A DNA stretch of 64,000 nucleotides, taken from positions 42,501-106,500 of the forward strand of contig JBAMJV010003288.1 of the NCBI GenBank assembly GCA_037951105.1. The letters are read 5' to 3'. Made by a program: the position numbers and the translations under genes. Below the pieces are notes generated by a model. The model did no database searches and was not told where the DNA came from. It saw only the letters and a list, made by a program, of their open reading frames with translations. Origin of the DNA: Echinarachnius parma. Its lineage: Eukaryota > Echinodermata > Echinoidea > Clypeasteroida > Echinarachniidae. Below are positions 45,640 through 60,200 of this stretch, one piece after another. Positions within the stretch are counted from its first letter, which is position 1; each line of letters opens with the position of its first letter.

Positions 45640-46062
45640 TAATAACGGTTATTTATATAGTGCTATTCCTGTGAGGATCATAGCGCTTTACACTATTATC
45701 ATTACCGCGGTCAATGGATATGTAATCATTAAAATCAACTGAGCATACCTCTCTCTGCGTTACTGTCTGTTGTTTTGTTGTTTATTCATAATTAAACATT
45801 TTACTCCATGTCGTCGTCGGGTGAGAGTGAGAAAGGGGTTAGTCGATTTTTGGCTAAAATGAGTTACTGTAAACGTCGTTATTTTCGCGCGATTAATATT
45901 TTGCGCTGAGTGACAAAAAACCCATCCGCGGCTTTTTACTTTTGAGGCCGAGCAAGTGCTCACACGCAATTGCAAATCGCGCATTTATATACACGGACGC
46001 CGACTTCAGCGCGAAATCCGCGAAAATGAATGCACCGCGAACATTACCACGTTTACAGCTTA
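45640..46062. repeat. SINE-like fragment and a foldback element
   Basis: 45640-45700 carries tttatatagtgc and gcgctttacac. 45868-46062 has inverted ends (ctgtaaacgtcgttattttc at left, gaacattaccacgtttacag at right) and CG-rich words such as ttcgcgcg. Confidence 0.6.
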
Positions 46063-47652
46063 CAATCTCCTAAGTTGGAGCCTCCTCTACGACTATAGAT
46101 TATTATTTCTATTTTTAGATAATACATGTAATTAAAAGTATAAGAGAGCTAAATTTGGTTTCTACTTTCTACATGGCTTGGAAACTCAAAACACAATGGC
46201 CCGAATTCTCATCAGTGGCTGATCAACTTGCGCCAGGCCTAAAAAGACAAAGACCACTGGTAACACTTTGCACCAGTCATAGTAAAGTCTGTCATCAGCC
46301 AAATTGCGTCCTGGTTCATCCTGGACATTGTATTGCTGGTGACCGGTTATACTGTTACGACTGAATTTTAAAGGGCCCATTGTCCTGATGCTTATAAGCA
46401 GCTCTCAAGGGATTGACCTGATAATGAAAGGAAACCATTAGAATATCTCTGGGGACCATAGTTACGAGACAATAGGTCTACTGGTGCAAAGTGTTACAAG
46501 AAGTACAAGTGACTTGGCGCCCTTCTCTTTCTCAACCAACAATTTATTTCTTAGACTAAATGATGCATATTTACATATTAAGATTAAAAGATTTATATGT
46601 CAATATTAAATACTGAAGTAATTAAATTCAAATTGGTCCACACATACATATACAATCATGTAAATATATGATGAACTTAACATGATAAACAGATGAGATG
46701 TTGAATAAAATAAAAATATTAAAAAGCAAATTTAATATTCGAGTTGACATACAAGATGTGACAAAGAAATAAGCAAATAAGTAAAATAATGGTATTCACT
46801 TGAAATTTAACTATTAAGGCAGGTATAAACACATACATTTTTAATGAAATTATTCTCACATTTTCACATATTCAGGTATTAATTATTGATAGGCCATAGC
46901 AAGAACAAAAATTGCACTTTAAATTGTATGATCATGTTATTTTGTACTCGACTTAATGAATGATGTGGAATTACAAATATTAAACATTTCAAAATATGCC
47001 CTTTGAATTAACACCTTCAAAAGTTAAGGATGCAAAGTGTTAATGATGGGGTATGTATTCTACTTGACAACATGTGTATATTACAGCTATGTGTAAATAG
47101 CTACACAAATTCACATAAAGCACCAAACAAAGAAATAAAACTGCTTATTACTTTTCCAAGATTCAGAGTGTGTACATTATAGCACACATATACATGAACT
47201 GTACATAGTGCACATTTGTTTATTTCTGTTTGCATTCACAGTATATCTACTTAAACATAATGCAAACAAATACAAAATAAAATGGCTTACTGTTTTTTTC
47301 AACAAAATTAACAAAAAGTTAATGTGAGAGTCAATATAATATAGGGCCTTAAAAAAAAGGTTAATATACATGTATAGCACAAAAGACAAATACCAAACAT
47401 CATTTATTTATTTAATTCTCACATTCTCAGAAGCTGTAAACAACAAAATGCAAGTAAATAAGTTCAAATTCCTATATAAAATCTCTTATATACAATCTTG
47501 CACACTATTAACGGCTGGATCAATTAGAAACAGATAAGAGACACAAATCTAACATAAACACATACCACCAATTAAAAATGCCCTTCATAATTTCTTAAAT
47601 ACATACAATTTAAACTGAACAACTATTAATAGTACATGCATTATTTACATAT
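46063..47652. other. AT-rich stretch, possible MASTL 3' UTR or intergenic
   Basis: No exon, RNA or complete repeat is recognised. Short frames have no family features. Confidence 0.4.
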
Positions 47653-48173
47653 AAACTGGGCTCCAAAAGAAACTTATCACCTTTTCAGAGCGACGCTCAC
47701 TAAAATCCATAGCATCAAATTGAATCATATTTAGACACAGATAAGCTATTATTCTCCTTATGAAGCATATCTTAAAAATAAAAAATTTGCTCTTGCCAAA
47801 AAAGAGAAAAATGCGATGGAATCACTACAGGTCAGTTAAAAAAAAACACAGAAACTGCTCGCTGCGAACCTCCACGAAAGGCGGTCTATTCAGAACTTTC
47901 AATAGCTATTCATTCAACTTCAAAGCGGGTTATGTAACCACTAGACTGGCTATTGTCCGTACCGAACTCTGTTTCTGTGATTTTTGAAAAATGACCTCTT
48001 GCGATTTCACCTTATTTTATTCTTTGTTGACTAAAGCAAACATAATTTTTTTTAGATGAGCTTGCTAAGGGGTATTGTAGCTAATCTATGACCAATTATG
48101 ATTAATTTTTATGCTTTGGATTTGAATGTGTGTCACTCTGAAGAAGTGATAAGTTTCTTTTGGAACCCAGTTT
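47653..48173. repeat. MITE with AAACTGGGCTCCAAAAG termini
   Basis: Left aaactgggctccaaaagaaa and right tttcttttggaacccagttt are inverted. TATA flanks both ends (47649-47652 and 48173-48176). Confidence 0.8.
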
Positions 48174-48606
48174 ATATGAATTATGAGTAGTATATTAAAC
48201 TAATAAATGATATATAAAATGTTACACCCACCCATCAAAAGTTAACGTTCAAAAGTTTTGTACAGAATGTTACAAAAGACAAAGAATAATTATCCCTTTC
48301 TTGTAGAAAAGGCAGGTCTAGATACTGTAGGTTCTCCAAAACTCAGATATTACTCAGATTTACTTGCCATGGACTAATATCTCTAATATGACGTCCCTTA
48401 GATCACGAAGCAAAAGACCCTGACGTCAAATCCAGATTGCAGGCTTTGTTACGTGCTGTACAATATAAAAATAAAGACAAAAGATAAATATATAATATGT
48501 CAGCACCTTTAAAAGAATCTAATAAAAATGCATGAAGTAAAAAGCCCTGATACATGTATGTGCATGTATGATCCAGATTGTAGCTAACCTTGTTGCAAGC
48601 TCAGTA

Positions 48607-48987
48607 TTTAAAGGGACTTTACAGTAACATTGTCCAAATCCTCAAAATCCAATTGGAATTCTAGCGGTTCCCTCATACCTTGTTGTATTCGTATTAACAA
48701 TAAAAGCATGGGACAGGTTTTGGTTTTTCAAATTTCCCTTTCGTTAAAAAGATATTTACGATTGAAGTGTTCAGATGTTAAATTATCCACTGGACCGTCA
48801 GAACCGTGTACAAAGTGAGTGCAATGAGTTAGTGAATATCACTTTGCGTTTTTGCTCATTACTCGGCCATATAACGTCCATTTAACTTGAAATTGTCACA
48901 CAACACCCAGTGGGCATATCAGATAACAACAATATACATTGTATCAACCACTCATCACTTTTTGCACATGTAAACAGAGTTACTAGA
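48607..48987. repeat. 'TTAAAGGGA-TAGTAAC' MITE, reverse orientation
   Basis: Complement of the 7306-7654 type, beginning tttaaagggactttacagtaac and ending near gagttactagag. Confidence 0.8.
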
Positions 48988-49325
48988 GTTACAAGCCAAA
49001 ATGGGAACTGATTTAATAGTCAATTGGGGTTTACAAAGCCCCCAATACCTGACAAACTGTTGTCATCACTGAAAATGAGATGGAAAAGGGGAATATTCTG
49101 TGAAATTTTAAACTAAATTGATTAATAAATATTATAGATAGATATGACAATTTTAACAAAATACAGTCAAATTACCAATTTTGCAAAATTCCTGTAAAAT
49201 TGCGGCACTCTATCAGCGATTATAGAATAACTGCCTCATGTTATGTACACAGTGGAGATTTTTATGGACAGAATGAATGTTTGAATATTAAGTCTTCCAC
49301 TCATTAATAACAATGGATAAATCAG

Positions 49326-51249
49326 TCAGTCATCACACTCACCATCAAAATATGTGGTATCCGTTTCGTTATCAGGGGCCGGTATGAAAGGTGGTTCCAT
49401 CTCTCTTACATGTTCCCAGTCAATATGTCTCAGGAATTCATGCCGTTTCACATCTGAGGAAAGATAAGATGGGTAAGTATATATCGGGTATATCAAAATA
49501 CAAAAAAGCATATGTGGGACTAATGTAAATATGATCTTTATCTGTGTTGGTATGAAAGGTGGCTATATCTCTTGTACATGGTCCCAATTCAGAAGTCTTG
49601 GGTATGAACGGATGGACAAGAAACATAATGTCTGCGGCAAATTCTTTGGCAGGAGGCATTGAAAGTTAAAAAAACGCAGAATACAGATTAACAGATAACT
49701 GCTCGTTTTAAAGGCAACAATCAAAATACTACAGCACTAAAACTAACCTTGTGCCGTGGGTCGATCTTGTGGGGACATAGCGAGCAGGCTCACAATCAGA
49801 TCCTGTGCAACAGTAGAAATGGCCTCATCACCCTCCGGCCAGGACATTTCTGGATGAAAATTGGTGAGGTAATGTAAAATTAAATAGGTAAATAATAATA
49901 ATAATATAATTATAATAATAATGATAATACAATAATAATAATAACAACAACATCAACTAATACTAATTTGTTTGATAATAGGATCAAACTTGTGGGGAAA
50001 TAGCAATCAGGCTCTCGATTAGATCCTGTGCAACAGTAGAAATGGCCTCATCACCCTCGGGCCACGACATTTCTGGATGAAAATTGGTGAGGTAATGTAA
50101 AATTAACTAGGTAAATAATAATAATAATATAATAATAATAATAGCAACAACATCAACTAATACTAATTTGTTTGATAATAAGATCAAACTTGTGGGGAGA
50201 TAGCAAGCAGGCTCACAATCAGATCTTGTGCAACAGTAGAAATGGCCTCATCACCCTCGGGCCAGGACATTTCTAGAAAACAAATTACTGTATTTGCTGG
50301 TGTATTAACCGCACCTTTTTTCAACAAAAAAAAGGGAAAAAAAAGGGGTGCGGTTAATACACGACCGTATTACCCGCACTTTTTTTTTTTTTTTTTAGGG
50401 GTGCGGTTAATACACCGGAGCGGTTAATACACCGACAAATACGGTAAGAACAAAACGGATGGGTAAATGATGAAGTATAGTTTACAAAGGAGGACAAACA
50501 TATATATTACGCTAGTCACGTGCAACGGCCGATATCGCCTCACCTCCCTCAGTCCAAGACACTTCTGGATGCAAATTTGAAAGTAAATAGGAAATTTACT
50601 CAAGAAAAGTTCATGAACAAATTGATGCCAGTGATCAGGCAAGGATAATAATGAAGTACTCATGTAACACCATGAGCTATAGAGACATTTTACATTTAAT
50701 TATATTTTAAAATATTTAACAAATTGGTAGCCCAGTTAGGCAAGAAAAGGCGAGACTTTTCAAATTCTACTGGCCCGAAACCTGAATCTGGTGGCCCCAA
50801 ACAAAGAAATACATAACACATTACGTTATTCTTGCCCATTCGGGACCATGGAATTTAGAATCAACGGATTCTGGTGGCCCAAAGTTAATTTTTAGTGGCT
50901 CCGGGCCAGCAGGCCTGAGTTAATTTTGAACACTGTGTAAAGTTCACTTACCCCTGTTCAAAATGTTCTGGAAGACGAGGTCTGGTGTGCTGTCACAGAA
51001 CGGAGGGATGCCGATCAAGAACTCGTACAGACAGACACCTAGGGCCCACCAGTCCACTCCAGCGCCTAGTAGAATGAATATCAAATTAAACACGTAATTA
51101 ACAATAATTAAAATCAAGATGTTGAAGATGGTGATGATAATGATGACAATTTTAATATTCATGATGAGGGTGATAAAGATGACGATAATGAAAAATTATG
51201 AAGAAGATAATGATGATGACCATGAAGAGAATGATGATGATGGTGATGG

Positions 51250-51280
<31 letters not shown>

Positions 51281-54200
51281 GATGATGATGATGATTATGA
51301 TGATGCTGATGACAGTGATGGTAGTAGTGATTATGATGAGTTGTCACAGAATGGGGGGATGCCAATCAAGAACTCGTACAGACATAGCCCCAGGGCCCCC
51401 CAGTCCACACTAGCCCCTAGCAGAATAAATAAATATAAACTTAATTAATAATAACCATTGATTCATGATTATTATGAAAATGGTGATGATTATGATGATG
51501 CTGATGATGAGGACGAAAACAACGATGGTGATGATGAAGATGTTGATAAAGATGATAACGATGGTGATCATGATCATTGTGCTAGTGATGTTGATTATGA
51601 TGATGGTGGTGGTGATGACGACGACTGATGATGATGATGATAATGTCTGTGGTGACCACCACCCCAACAACGATGATGATGACAATAATAATTATGATGG
51701 TTACTGGTATGGGACTCAGCCTAAAATAAAGAAACCATGAGATACGAATGGCTACATTAAAGTATATGAACTCAATAGCTATTTTATCTTTTTAACGTAT
51801 AACAGTTTATATTACCATGGGGTTTCTGTAAAAGAAGCTCCGGGGCCAGATAGTCCGGTGTTCCCAGAATCCTCTCCACTTCCAGCTGTCCATCGGCTGC
51901 TGGTAGAGGGCGCCGTCTACAGCTCTTGGGTGTCCGCAGGGGTGTTGGGCCTGGAGTAATCAGTCCTGGTCTCCCTATCGAAGCAATGAAAGTATTAAAA
52001 TTAATAACAATCAGACACACATCAGAATGACAGACACACTTTGGAGAGTAGCCAGAAGAAGCTGGTAGTTCACCGGCGAAACATCGCCTTACAAAAAGTA
52101 AGCTTCCAGCTTCTCGATTTATAAAAAGATATTATTACACATCATTACTTTATATCATGTTTTGTTTCCCTTCCTGTGCTGCAGTGAACCATTTATTGGC
52201 TTTTTTGCCCTTGAAAACGAGGCCCTCTGCTGGGGTATATTGTTCACTTTCGTATTTGATTTAAACAAAATGAATTGTCTACTTACCAGGGGATCTGTAG
52301 CAGACCCAAACTGGGGTGACATTGACTAAGAAGGTTTGACTGTACTTACCAATGTGAGATCGGTGGTAAGCGCCATGAAATTAATTATTGAATTGCTTTT
52401 CATCCTATATAGTTATCATCATGGGAGACCGCCTTTACTTCAACATGAAAATTAGCTGTCTAATTTTACAAGGTGTTCTGTAAGAAGCTCTAGCTTGTGT
52501 GGGATGTGACTTGAATCTTGTCTGAGCCCCTCTGCTGGGCTTTTGTTCACATACGCATTTGATCTATATTTATATACAAATAAACATATAAGATGTCTAC
52601 CGGTCCTTATCTGTAGCAGACTCTAGCAGGAGTACCAAAGCGTAGTTGTCTAGTGGTGCGGAACGCTATTCGTATTGGGGTGTGACGTGAATCCTTTTGG
52701 TCGGATCCCCTCTGCTGGGCTATTGTCCACATTTGCATTTAATACACATATATATTTATATTAAAAAAAAAAAAAATTATATGTCTACCGGTCCTTACCA
52801 GGTGTTCTGTAGCAAACTCTAGCGGGTGTGACGTAGGGTAGTTGTCCAGGGGTGCGGAATGCCATACGGAGTGGGGTGTGTCGTGAAGCCGGAGGTCCTG
52901 GTGTGGAGGCATTCCTCTGTGAAAATATAGATAAATAGATCAAAAGTAATTATATATATTTGGGAATAGGAAGCATAATAGTAGTAAACTGTAAGTAATC
53001 TTAGCACTGCTAAGTAATCTTAGCAGTGCTAAACTGCTATAATAGGGCAGGAGCTGTATACATTAAACACATTTTTTTCAAAATAGACAGAGCTAAATGT
53101 TGATTCCTAAAAAATTCCCTAAATTTCAAACATGATTATAACACAAGTAGAGAAAGTGACTTAGGGTCCTTCTCTTTCACAACCAAATGTATCAGCTAAA
53201 ACTTATCAGTATCAAGTTTCCATTAAAGCAGTTTTCAGCCTACTCACCGGTTTAATTGGGAACAGACCATGGCCGTCTGTTGACGACGCTGGAGAGATGT
53301 TGGTCAGGTCTGAAAGCGTTGTCCTCTCTTGCTGGTCACATGACATCGTGCTGTAATCCGATTGGTGAACAGCCCTGTCCCTGTTGATGACATCAGCGGT
53401 CGAGCTGGTTCCAGACTGGTCATTTAGGTCTGAGTCAACAAGCTTCGCCTTGTCCAGGTCAAAGCTTACGTTCTTCTTTCCCGAAGACCTCTTTCGCTTT
53501 GGTTCCTTTGGCTGCTTCGTGCCCTCTGCATCTTCCAGGGATGCATTCGAAGAGTCGAGATCAAACACAGACAGACTGCTGTCGTGGTGATGGTTGACCT
53601 GGTCTTCACCTTCAGTTGCTATGGAGACATTGGCGCTATGCTCTCCACCTGCGGAGGAGTTCAATTCCTGCTCACTCAGGCTGTTTTCTGCTGAGGTCAG
53701 GTCAGACTTCATGTCCGCATCGTCATCCACAAGGTGTCTTTGCCCTGCTAAACGATCACCAAAAGATTCCATGTCTTCCTTCTCATCTGGCTCATCTGCT
53801 TGAAGGCAGGTGCTCTTGCTGAAGTCACATTGTTGGTGTGATATGTCCTCACTGCCTTTGGTCGTTCCCTGCTCCTCTGATATTGTTGACAGCACCGTAT
53901 CACCATGACTGGGACTACCTTCTGTCCTGGTGTCTCCGGGAATCCCTTTGGAGAGTTCTTTGAAAAGTTCCTTGGTGGGATGATTGGATGCTTCAGTGGA
54001 CTCAACAAATTTTGCACCTTGGCCCCCTGTAGGTTTCCCTAGAGAGGTCCCTTTGGACGATCCCGCAGATGTTCCTATGGAGTCTTCAACTTTTCCTGGA
54101 GCAAATGTAGCTTGTTCTGCACCTCCCAAACAGTCCTCACCATCATCACCAGACGCAACAAAGAGCTTCAGACTCAATGCCTTGATCTCTGCGGTCAAAC

Positions 54201-57200
54201 CGCTTCGAGTCCCGGACCCATGCAGAGTGATGCGGCCTGGACGCGTCGGCCCCAACAGAGGGCTCATCTCAACTTCAGAAAGGCTGCGCTTCTTTCCACG
54301 GGCCCCAGAGCAGGACTCGCCGCCGCTTCCTTGGAAACACCTCTCAGATGAGCATTCGTGGATGACTCTGACATCCTTCTCTCCCTGTTCACTAGTCCTT
54401 TCATGCGAAACCTGGACAAGTCCCGGATTCTGTTCGATACGGTCTCCTTGTGCCTTTTCCTCTGGACTTGTCATTTGCTCTCGAGAATCATGCATCGAAG
54501 ATGTACTGCTAATGTTCGCATTCAGAGCGTTTGTTCTTTCTGACTCCATCGATTTTGACGCCTCCGTAGATCTGCCGGACTTCTCCATCGACTCGGGCGT
54601 CTCCATAGCGCCAAAAGACCTGTCCTCAGCTTCAGGTGTCCGCATTGTTCTATCATCCATTATATCTGGTGTCCCAACGCTTTCCATCTTTGGGCACGAC
54701 AGGGAGACTTCACCAGAGCCGGTCAAGCTGTCCGGACTGTAGTGAAGGTGGACACCTGGTCTTGCGATGGGTGCACGTCCTACCGGAGTCTCAAAGACCA
54801 CTCCTCTTGTACCTGAAAATACAAGATTAAACAAATGGTTAAGCTTAGGTTGGTATAATATATATGGTAGCTGTTAAGATGACAATGACACAGACAATGA
54901 GAATAACGACAATTACAAATTAAGACAAAACAAAAACAATAGGACTAGGTCAATGACAATAATAAAGACAATTACTTGGCAAGACTAAGTCAATGACAAT
55001 GGCAACGGCAATGACATACAAAAAAAGAATGACAATTGATGGAAACGGATCAGTGTACCTTCAAGATCTACAGCTAATTCAACCTATGAAATACATGGAA
55101 CTATGGTTGATTTAACCTCCAAAGAACCAACAAAATAATCTCTACATTTAAAAAGGAACCATTGAAATAATATTTTCTTTCTACCATTGTTTTAATCATA
55201 TAAAGCAGTTGTAATCCTTCTAATAAAGTTTCATTATTACTATGTTTTGCAGGTCTCTGTGAGTTCTAACAAGTGCTACCATTAAACCTGGCACGTTGCG
55301 TCATGCACGGAAGATCCCAATAATTTGTTTAATTCATTTTTGTTTGTAAGCATTTCATGTTATCATTATATTTACATGCATTACAGTCATGTGTAATAAT
55401 AACAATGACACCTTAGGCAAGACAAGTGGCAGCTGAGACAAGTATGACTTAATTTGGATTCCTTCATCGAGTTTATTATTACCAGGCCTTGCGCGACTCC
55501 GCGTATTCTGACGACCGCTACCGCTTAACGCGGTCCGTCGTGTCATGCGTAGATCGGGGGTTGCATGCAGACTTCCTCCATCCCTGGCATCTGGAATGGA
55601 CACGGAGTGGTCTCCGGAATGGTCCCCGCCTTCAAAGGCTAACACCCTGCCTCTCAGTGAAGATCCCTGAACACAAATATAAAAACAGCTTGATTTTAAG
55701 AATTATAAACATTTTTATCACAAACATTCAATTTATTTGATTTGTTTAATCCCAATTTTGTTTACGCATCATGCCTTTCAGCAAAGATCCCTGAACACAA
55801 ATATAAAAACAAATATAGTGATTTTAATTTGTTTATTTAGGTTGATTTAAATCAAACATTTTTTGACAAAGACTGTGATGAATGGACAGGGAGTGGTCTC
55901 CGGAATGGTCCCCGCCTTCAAAGGCTAACACCCTGCCTCTCAGCGAAGATCCCTAAACAGGAATATAAAAACAGCTTGATTTTAAGAATTATAAACATCA
56001 CAAACATTGAATTCATTTGATTTCAATCACAATTTTGTTTACACTGCCCATCGCATCATGCCTCTCAGCAAAGATCCCTGAACAAATATAAAAACATATT
56101 GATTTTAATTTTGTTTTTATTATGTTAATTTAAATCACTATGCCTATCACAGATAGACAGAAATTAAATAGAAATCAACAGAAATTACACACACAAAATG
56201 TATTTTTATTTCTGCATTTTCAAAATAATACATAATCTGATCGCAAACTAATGTATAAGATTTTACACGCAATTATTTTTTTTTAAACAATAACCAACCA
56301 ACAACAAATGCCCAATGTAATACTCAGTGATTTTAAAATAATCTGTGAGATTAATCAACTCCGTTCATCTACCTGAAGTTTGTCCCTTTCGTTTAATTTA
56401 AACTGATTCAAATCATTAACAAAATCAAAACAATTCAAATCTCATCAACTCGGATATTCTACCTGAAGTTTGTCTCTCCTCTTGGTGATAAGGCCCAGTC
56501 TTCTTGATCCAAATCATTATCTAAATCAAAATAATTAAAATCTCAGCTAAGCTACCTGAAGTTCGTCCCCCCTCTTGGTGGGCAGGCCCTGATCGCTGGA
56601 GTGGTGGACCACATGACCGTCCCGGAGAAGACACTCCAGTAGTAAGGTAATCCTGGTATTTTTACTTTGATTCAAACATTCTAAATCTTAATCATAATAA
56701 TTACTATCAATATATATGTACTCAGTTGTATCTGCGAGATATAAATGGATTCAAGTCATCATCTAAAACAAAGGGATTTCAGGTAACCCCTTGACTATGA
56801 GATCCTAGTGGGCTATCTGCAAGGTCAACATGAAAGTCAGAATCTCAAAAGGAGCGGGCTAATATACCTGAAGTTCGTCCCTCCACTTGGTGGGCAGGCC
56901 CAGTCTTCTTGATCCAAATCATTATCTAAGTCAAAATAACTAAAACCTCAGCTAATCTACCTGCAGTTCATCCCTTCTCTTGGTGGGCAGACCCTGATCG
57001 CTGGAGGCGTGGACCACATGACTGTCTTGGTGAGATCTCTCCAGGAGGACAGATTCTTTAAATTGGTTCAGGCCATTATGTCGATTAAGTGATTTAAATC
57101 GCATTCACATCAACTGATAATCGACCTGAAGTTCTTGCCTGCACTTGGTGAAAATGTCTAGATTGCTAGAGGCACGTACCATGATTTAAGCATCTAGGTG

Positions 57201-60200
57201 ATTTAAATTGATTCAAATCATTTTCTAAATCAAAATAACTAAAATCTCGGCTTATCTACCTGAAGTTCATCCCTCCTCTTGGTGGGCAGGCCTTGATCGC
57301 TGGAGGCATGGACCACATGAACGTCCTGGTGAGATCGCTCAAGCTTCTCCTTGGTTCCGGCAACAGTCAGCATGGGTGACGACATCGGTGCATGACTTGT
57401 GTGCGGGTGTCTTTTTTCCAGAAGTGATCCCGGCGTTTCCTGAAAATTATAAGATTGGAAGATATTAATTTTATGGTCAAGTTTCAATACAGTGGTCATT
57501 TGAGTGGTCATATGAGTCCTGGTATGATCTGTTCAGCTTTTCCTTGGTTCCGGCAACAGTCAGCATGGGTGACGACATCGGTGCGTGACCTGTGTGCGGA
57601 TGTCTTTTTTCCAGAAGTGATCCAGGCGTTATCTGGATATATAATAGAAGAATGAGTCCGAGTATGATCTGTCCAGCTTTTCCTTGGTACCTGTCACAGT
57701 CAGCATAGGTGATGACATCGGTGCGTGGCTCATGCGCGGGTGCTTGTTGTCCAAGAGTGATCCCGGCGTTTCCTGAAAATTATAAGATTGGATGATGTTA
57801 ATTTTATGGTCCAGGTTTCAATACAGTAGTCATTTGATATACATGTGTCTTGGTGAGATCTGTCCAGCTTTTCCTTGGTACCTGTCACAGTCAGCATGGG
57901 TGACGACATTGGTGCTTGACTCATGTGTGGGTGTTTTTTTTTCTAGGAGAGATCCTGGCGTTTCCTGCAGATTTACATAAAATGACATTTTAGGCAACAT
58001 AAACATAAACAAAATAAACAACATAAATAAGTTCAAAGGAAATATGTGGTGGAAAATTTATTTTGCCTTTTAAGGTTTTTTTCTGGAGGATGTGGAAACC
58101 TCACTTGTGCCGTGTTCCAGGAGTTTTCTTGAGGTAAAGAAAGGGGCGTGAAATGTTCTATGGAACCTTCACACATCATTCAGAAAAATCTTTAATACAA
58201 TGATATTGGTATACGATCAAAGTCTCAAATGTCACTTTAGGAAAATTCTTTTGCAGTTAATGAATCACTTTGAAACTTGGGTTTCCTATTTTAAGGGACA
58301 CACAGTATATATTTCTACATGTGAGGTTGACAGTGAGAGACAAGACTTGGCCTGGTGCCTGGGGGGGGGGGGGGGGGGGGGGGGGCACTCATGTATAATG
58401 TAAGACGGGTATGTGCCGCTTAAAAGAACCCCGTTTTCACACCCGATTGCCGCTCTAAAGATACCCGATTTTCAAAAATTGCCGCTCCATAGACCCCTGG
58501 AATGACATGGCTAGATAGTTGAGTAGCGCCAAGTCCATTATTCTTCTTCTAGTCAGCTCCTTGGACCACCATTTGAGCCTTTTTGAGGGTTTCCGTAGGT
58601 CTTTGGTAGCTCCAAGTCCATGTATTTTGTAGTTTTAGTCTGCTCCTTAGACCCCATAACTCCCGTTTCAGGGTTTTTGTAGCTCCAAAGACCCTATATT
58701 TTTTGCTTGTAGTCAGCTCTAAAGACCCCCATTTCAGAGTTCCCTGCGGCACACCTCGTCAACAAATAATTTGAGTGCCCCCCCCCCCCCCCTGGTGTCC
58801 TGTAGTACGAGTCGGTGCTCCTTGGGTTAGTGATGGACGGAGTCGCTCAGGTAGTCACTATACACATTACTATTCCGCAAGTTGATTGAGGCCACTAACA
58901 AATTAAAGAAGAAGGTTTGACTGTACTTACAAATGTGAGGTTGGTCGTGAGCGACAAGACTTGGCCCGGTGTCCTGTAGTACGAGTCAGTGCTAGTCGGT
59001 CTTGTGACTGATGGTGTGCCAATGATGTCAGCAATATTGATTTCTGGAAAGGAAAAAGATATAAAATACAACATTTTAAGAATAGTAATGAACTGATCCG
59101 GGTTAGGCTTGTATACAGCTAGCCAGTAGTGTCTGATTGTGTGGGTTTTTTATGTTTAGAAAAATGTATACATTTATTTGTCCGAGTATGTCTGTATTCT
59201 AAAGACAATGTTTGAAATAATAATAAAAGTATCTTCTCTTAACTTGGTTTCTTTTGTCTTAGTAGTTCTTTTAAAGCATTACTTTCGCATTTGTCTTAAT
59301 GGACACATTTTGTTCTTTTAATAGATTTGCTTATGAAATCTATGGAACATTTTGTAAAATAAAAATGGAATACACACCATCCATACCCAACAAAATGCAT
59401 ATTATGCTACAAAAAGTCATACATTCATCAAATTGAAAATTAAATGTTAAAGGGATTTAGTAACATTGTCCCAATCCTCAAAATTTACTTGGAGCTCTAG
59501 CAGTTTTCTCATACCGTGTGGAATTCGCATTAAGAAGAGGATGGGACAGGTCTCTGTTTTTCAAATTTCCCTTTATGATTGAAGAGTTCAGATGTTTAAC
59601 TATCCACTGGATAGTCATAACCATGTTCAAAGTTAGTGCAAAGAGTTAGTGAAAATCACTTTGTATTTTTTGTTCATTAATCAACCATATAACATCCATT
59701 TAACATGAAATACACATTGTATCAACCATTCATCATTTTTCGCACATTTCAAAAAAGTTACTAGATCCCTTTAACTAAAAGAACTTACTATGATCCATGG
59801 AAACCTTTGACAGCCCAAAGTCAGTCAGTTTGATGTGCCCATCATTGGCAATCAGCAAGTTGTCTGGTTTTATGTCCCTAGAAGGAAGACATAAAACAGA
59901 GAATATGACATTAATTAGATGTAAACACAGTTAACAATATATCTCATTTCATCTAAGGCAATTTGTCTTTTAATTCTAACAAAGGAAATGTGATGTTTGA
60001 TTTATATTCATCTTAAACAGAAACAAAGATACATATAAAGAACCAGAGAAATAAAAGGAAATAATACATTGTAACAGAAAAGGCTGACATTACAACTATT
60101 ATTTACTCACCTGTGGATGATGTGGTGCTTGTGGAGATACTCCAATGCCATCACAACCTCTCCCATGTAGATGATGGATGTAGGCTCGTCAAAGTAGCCA

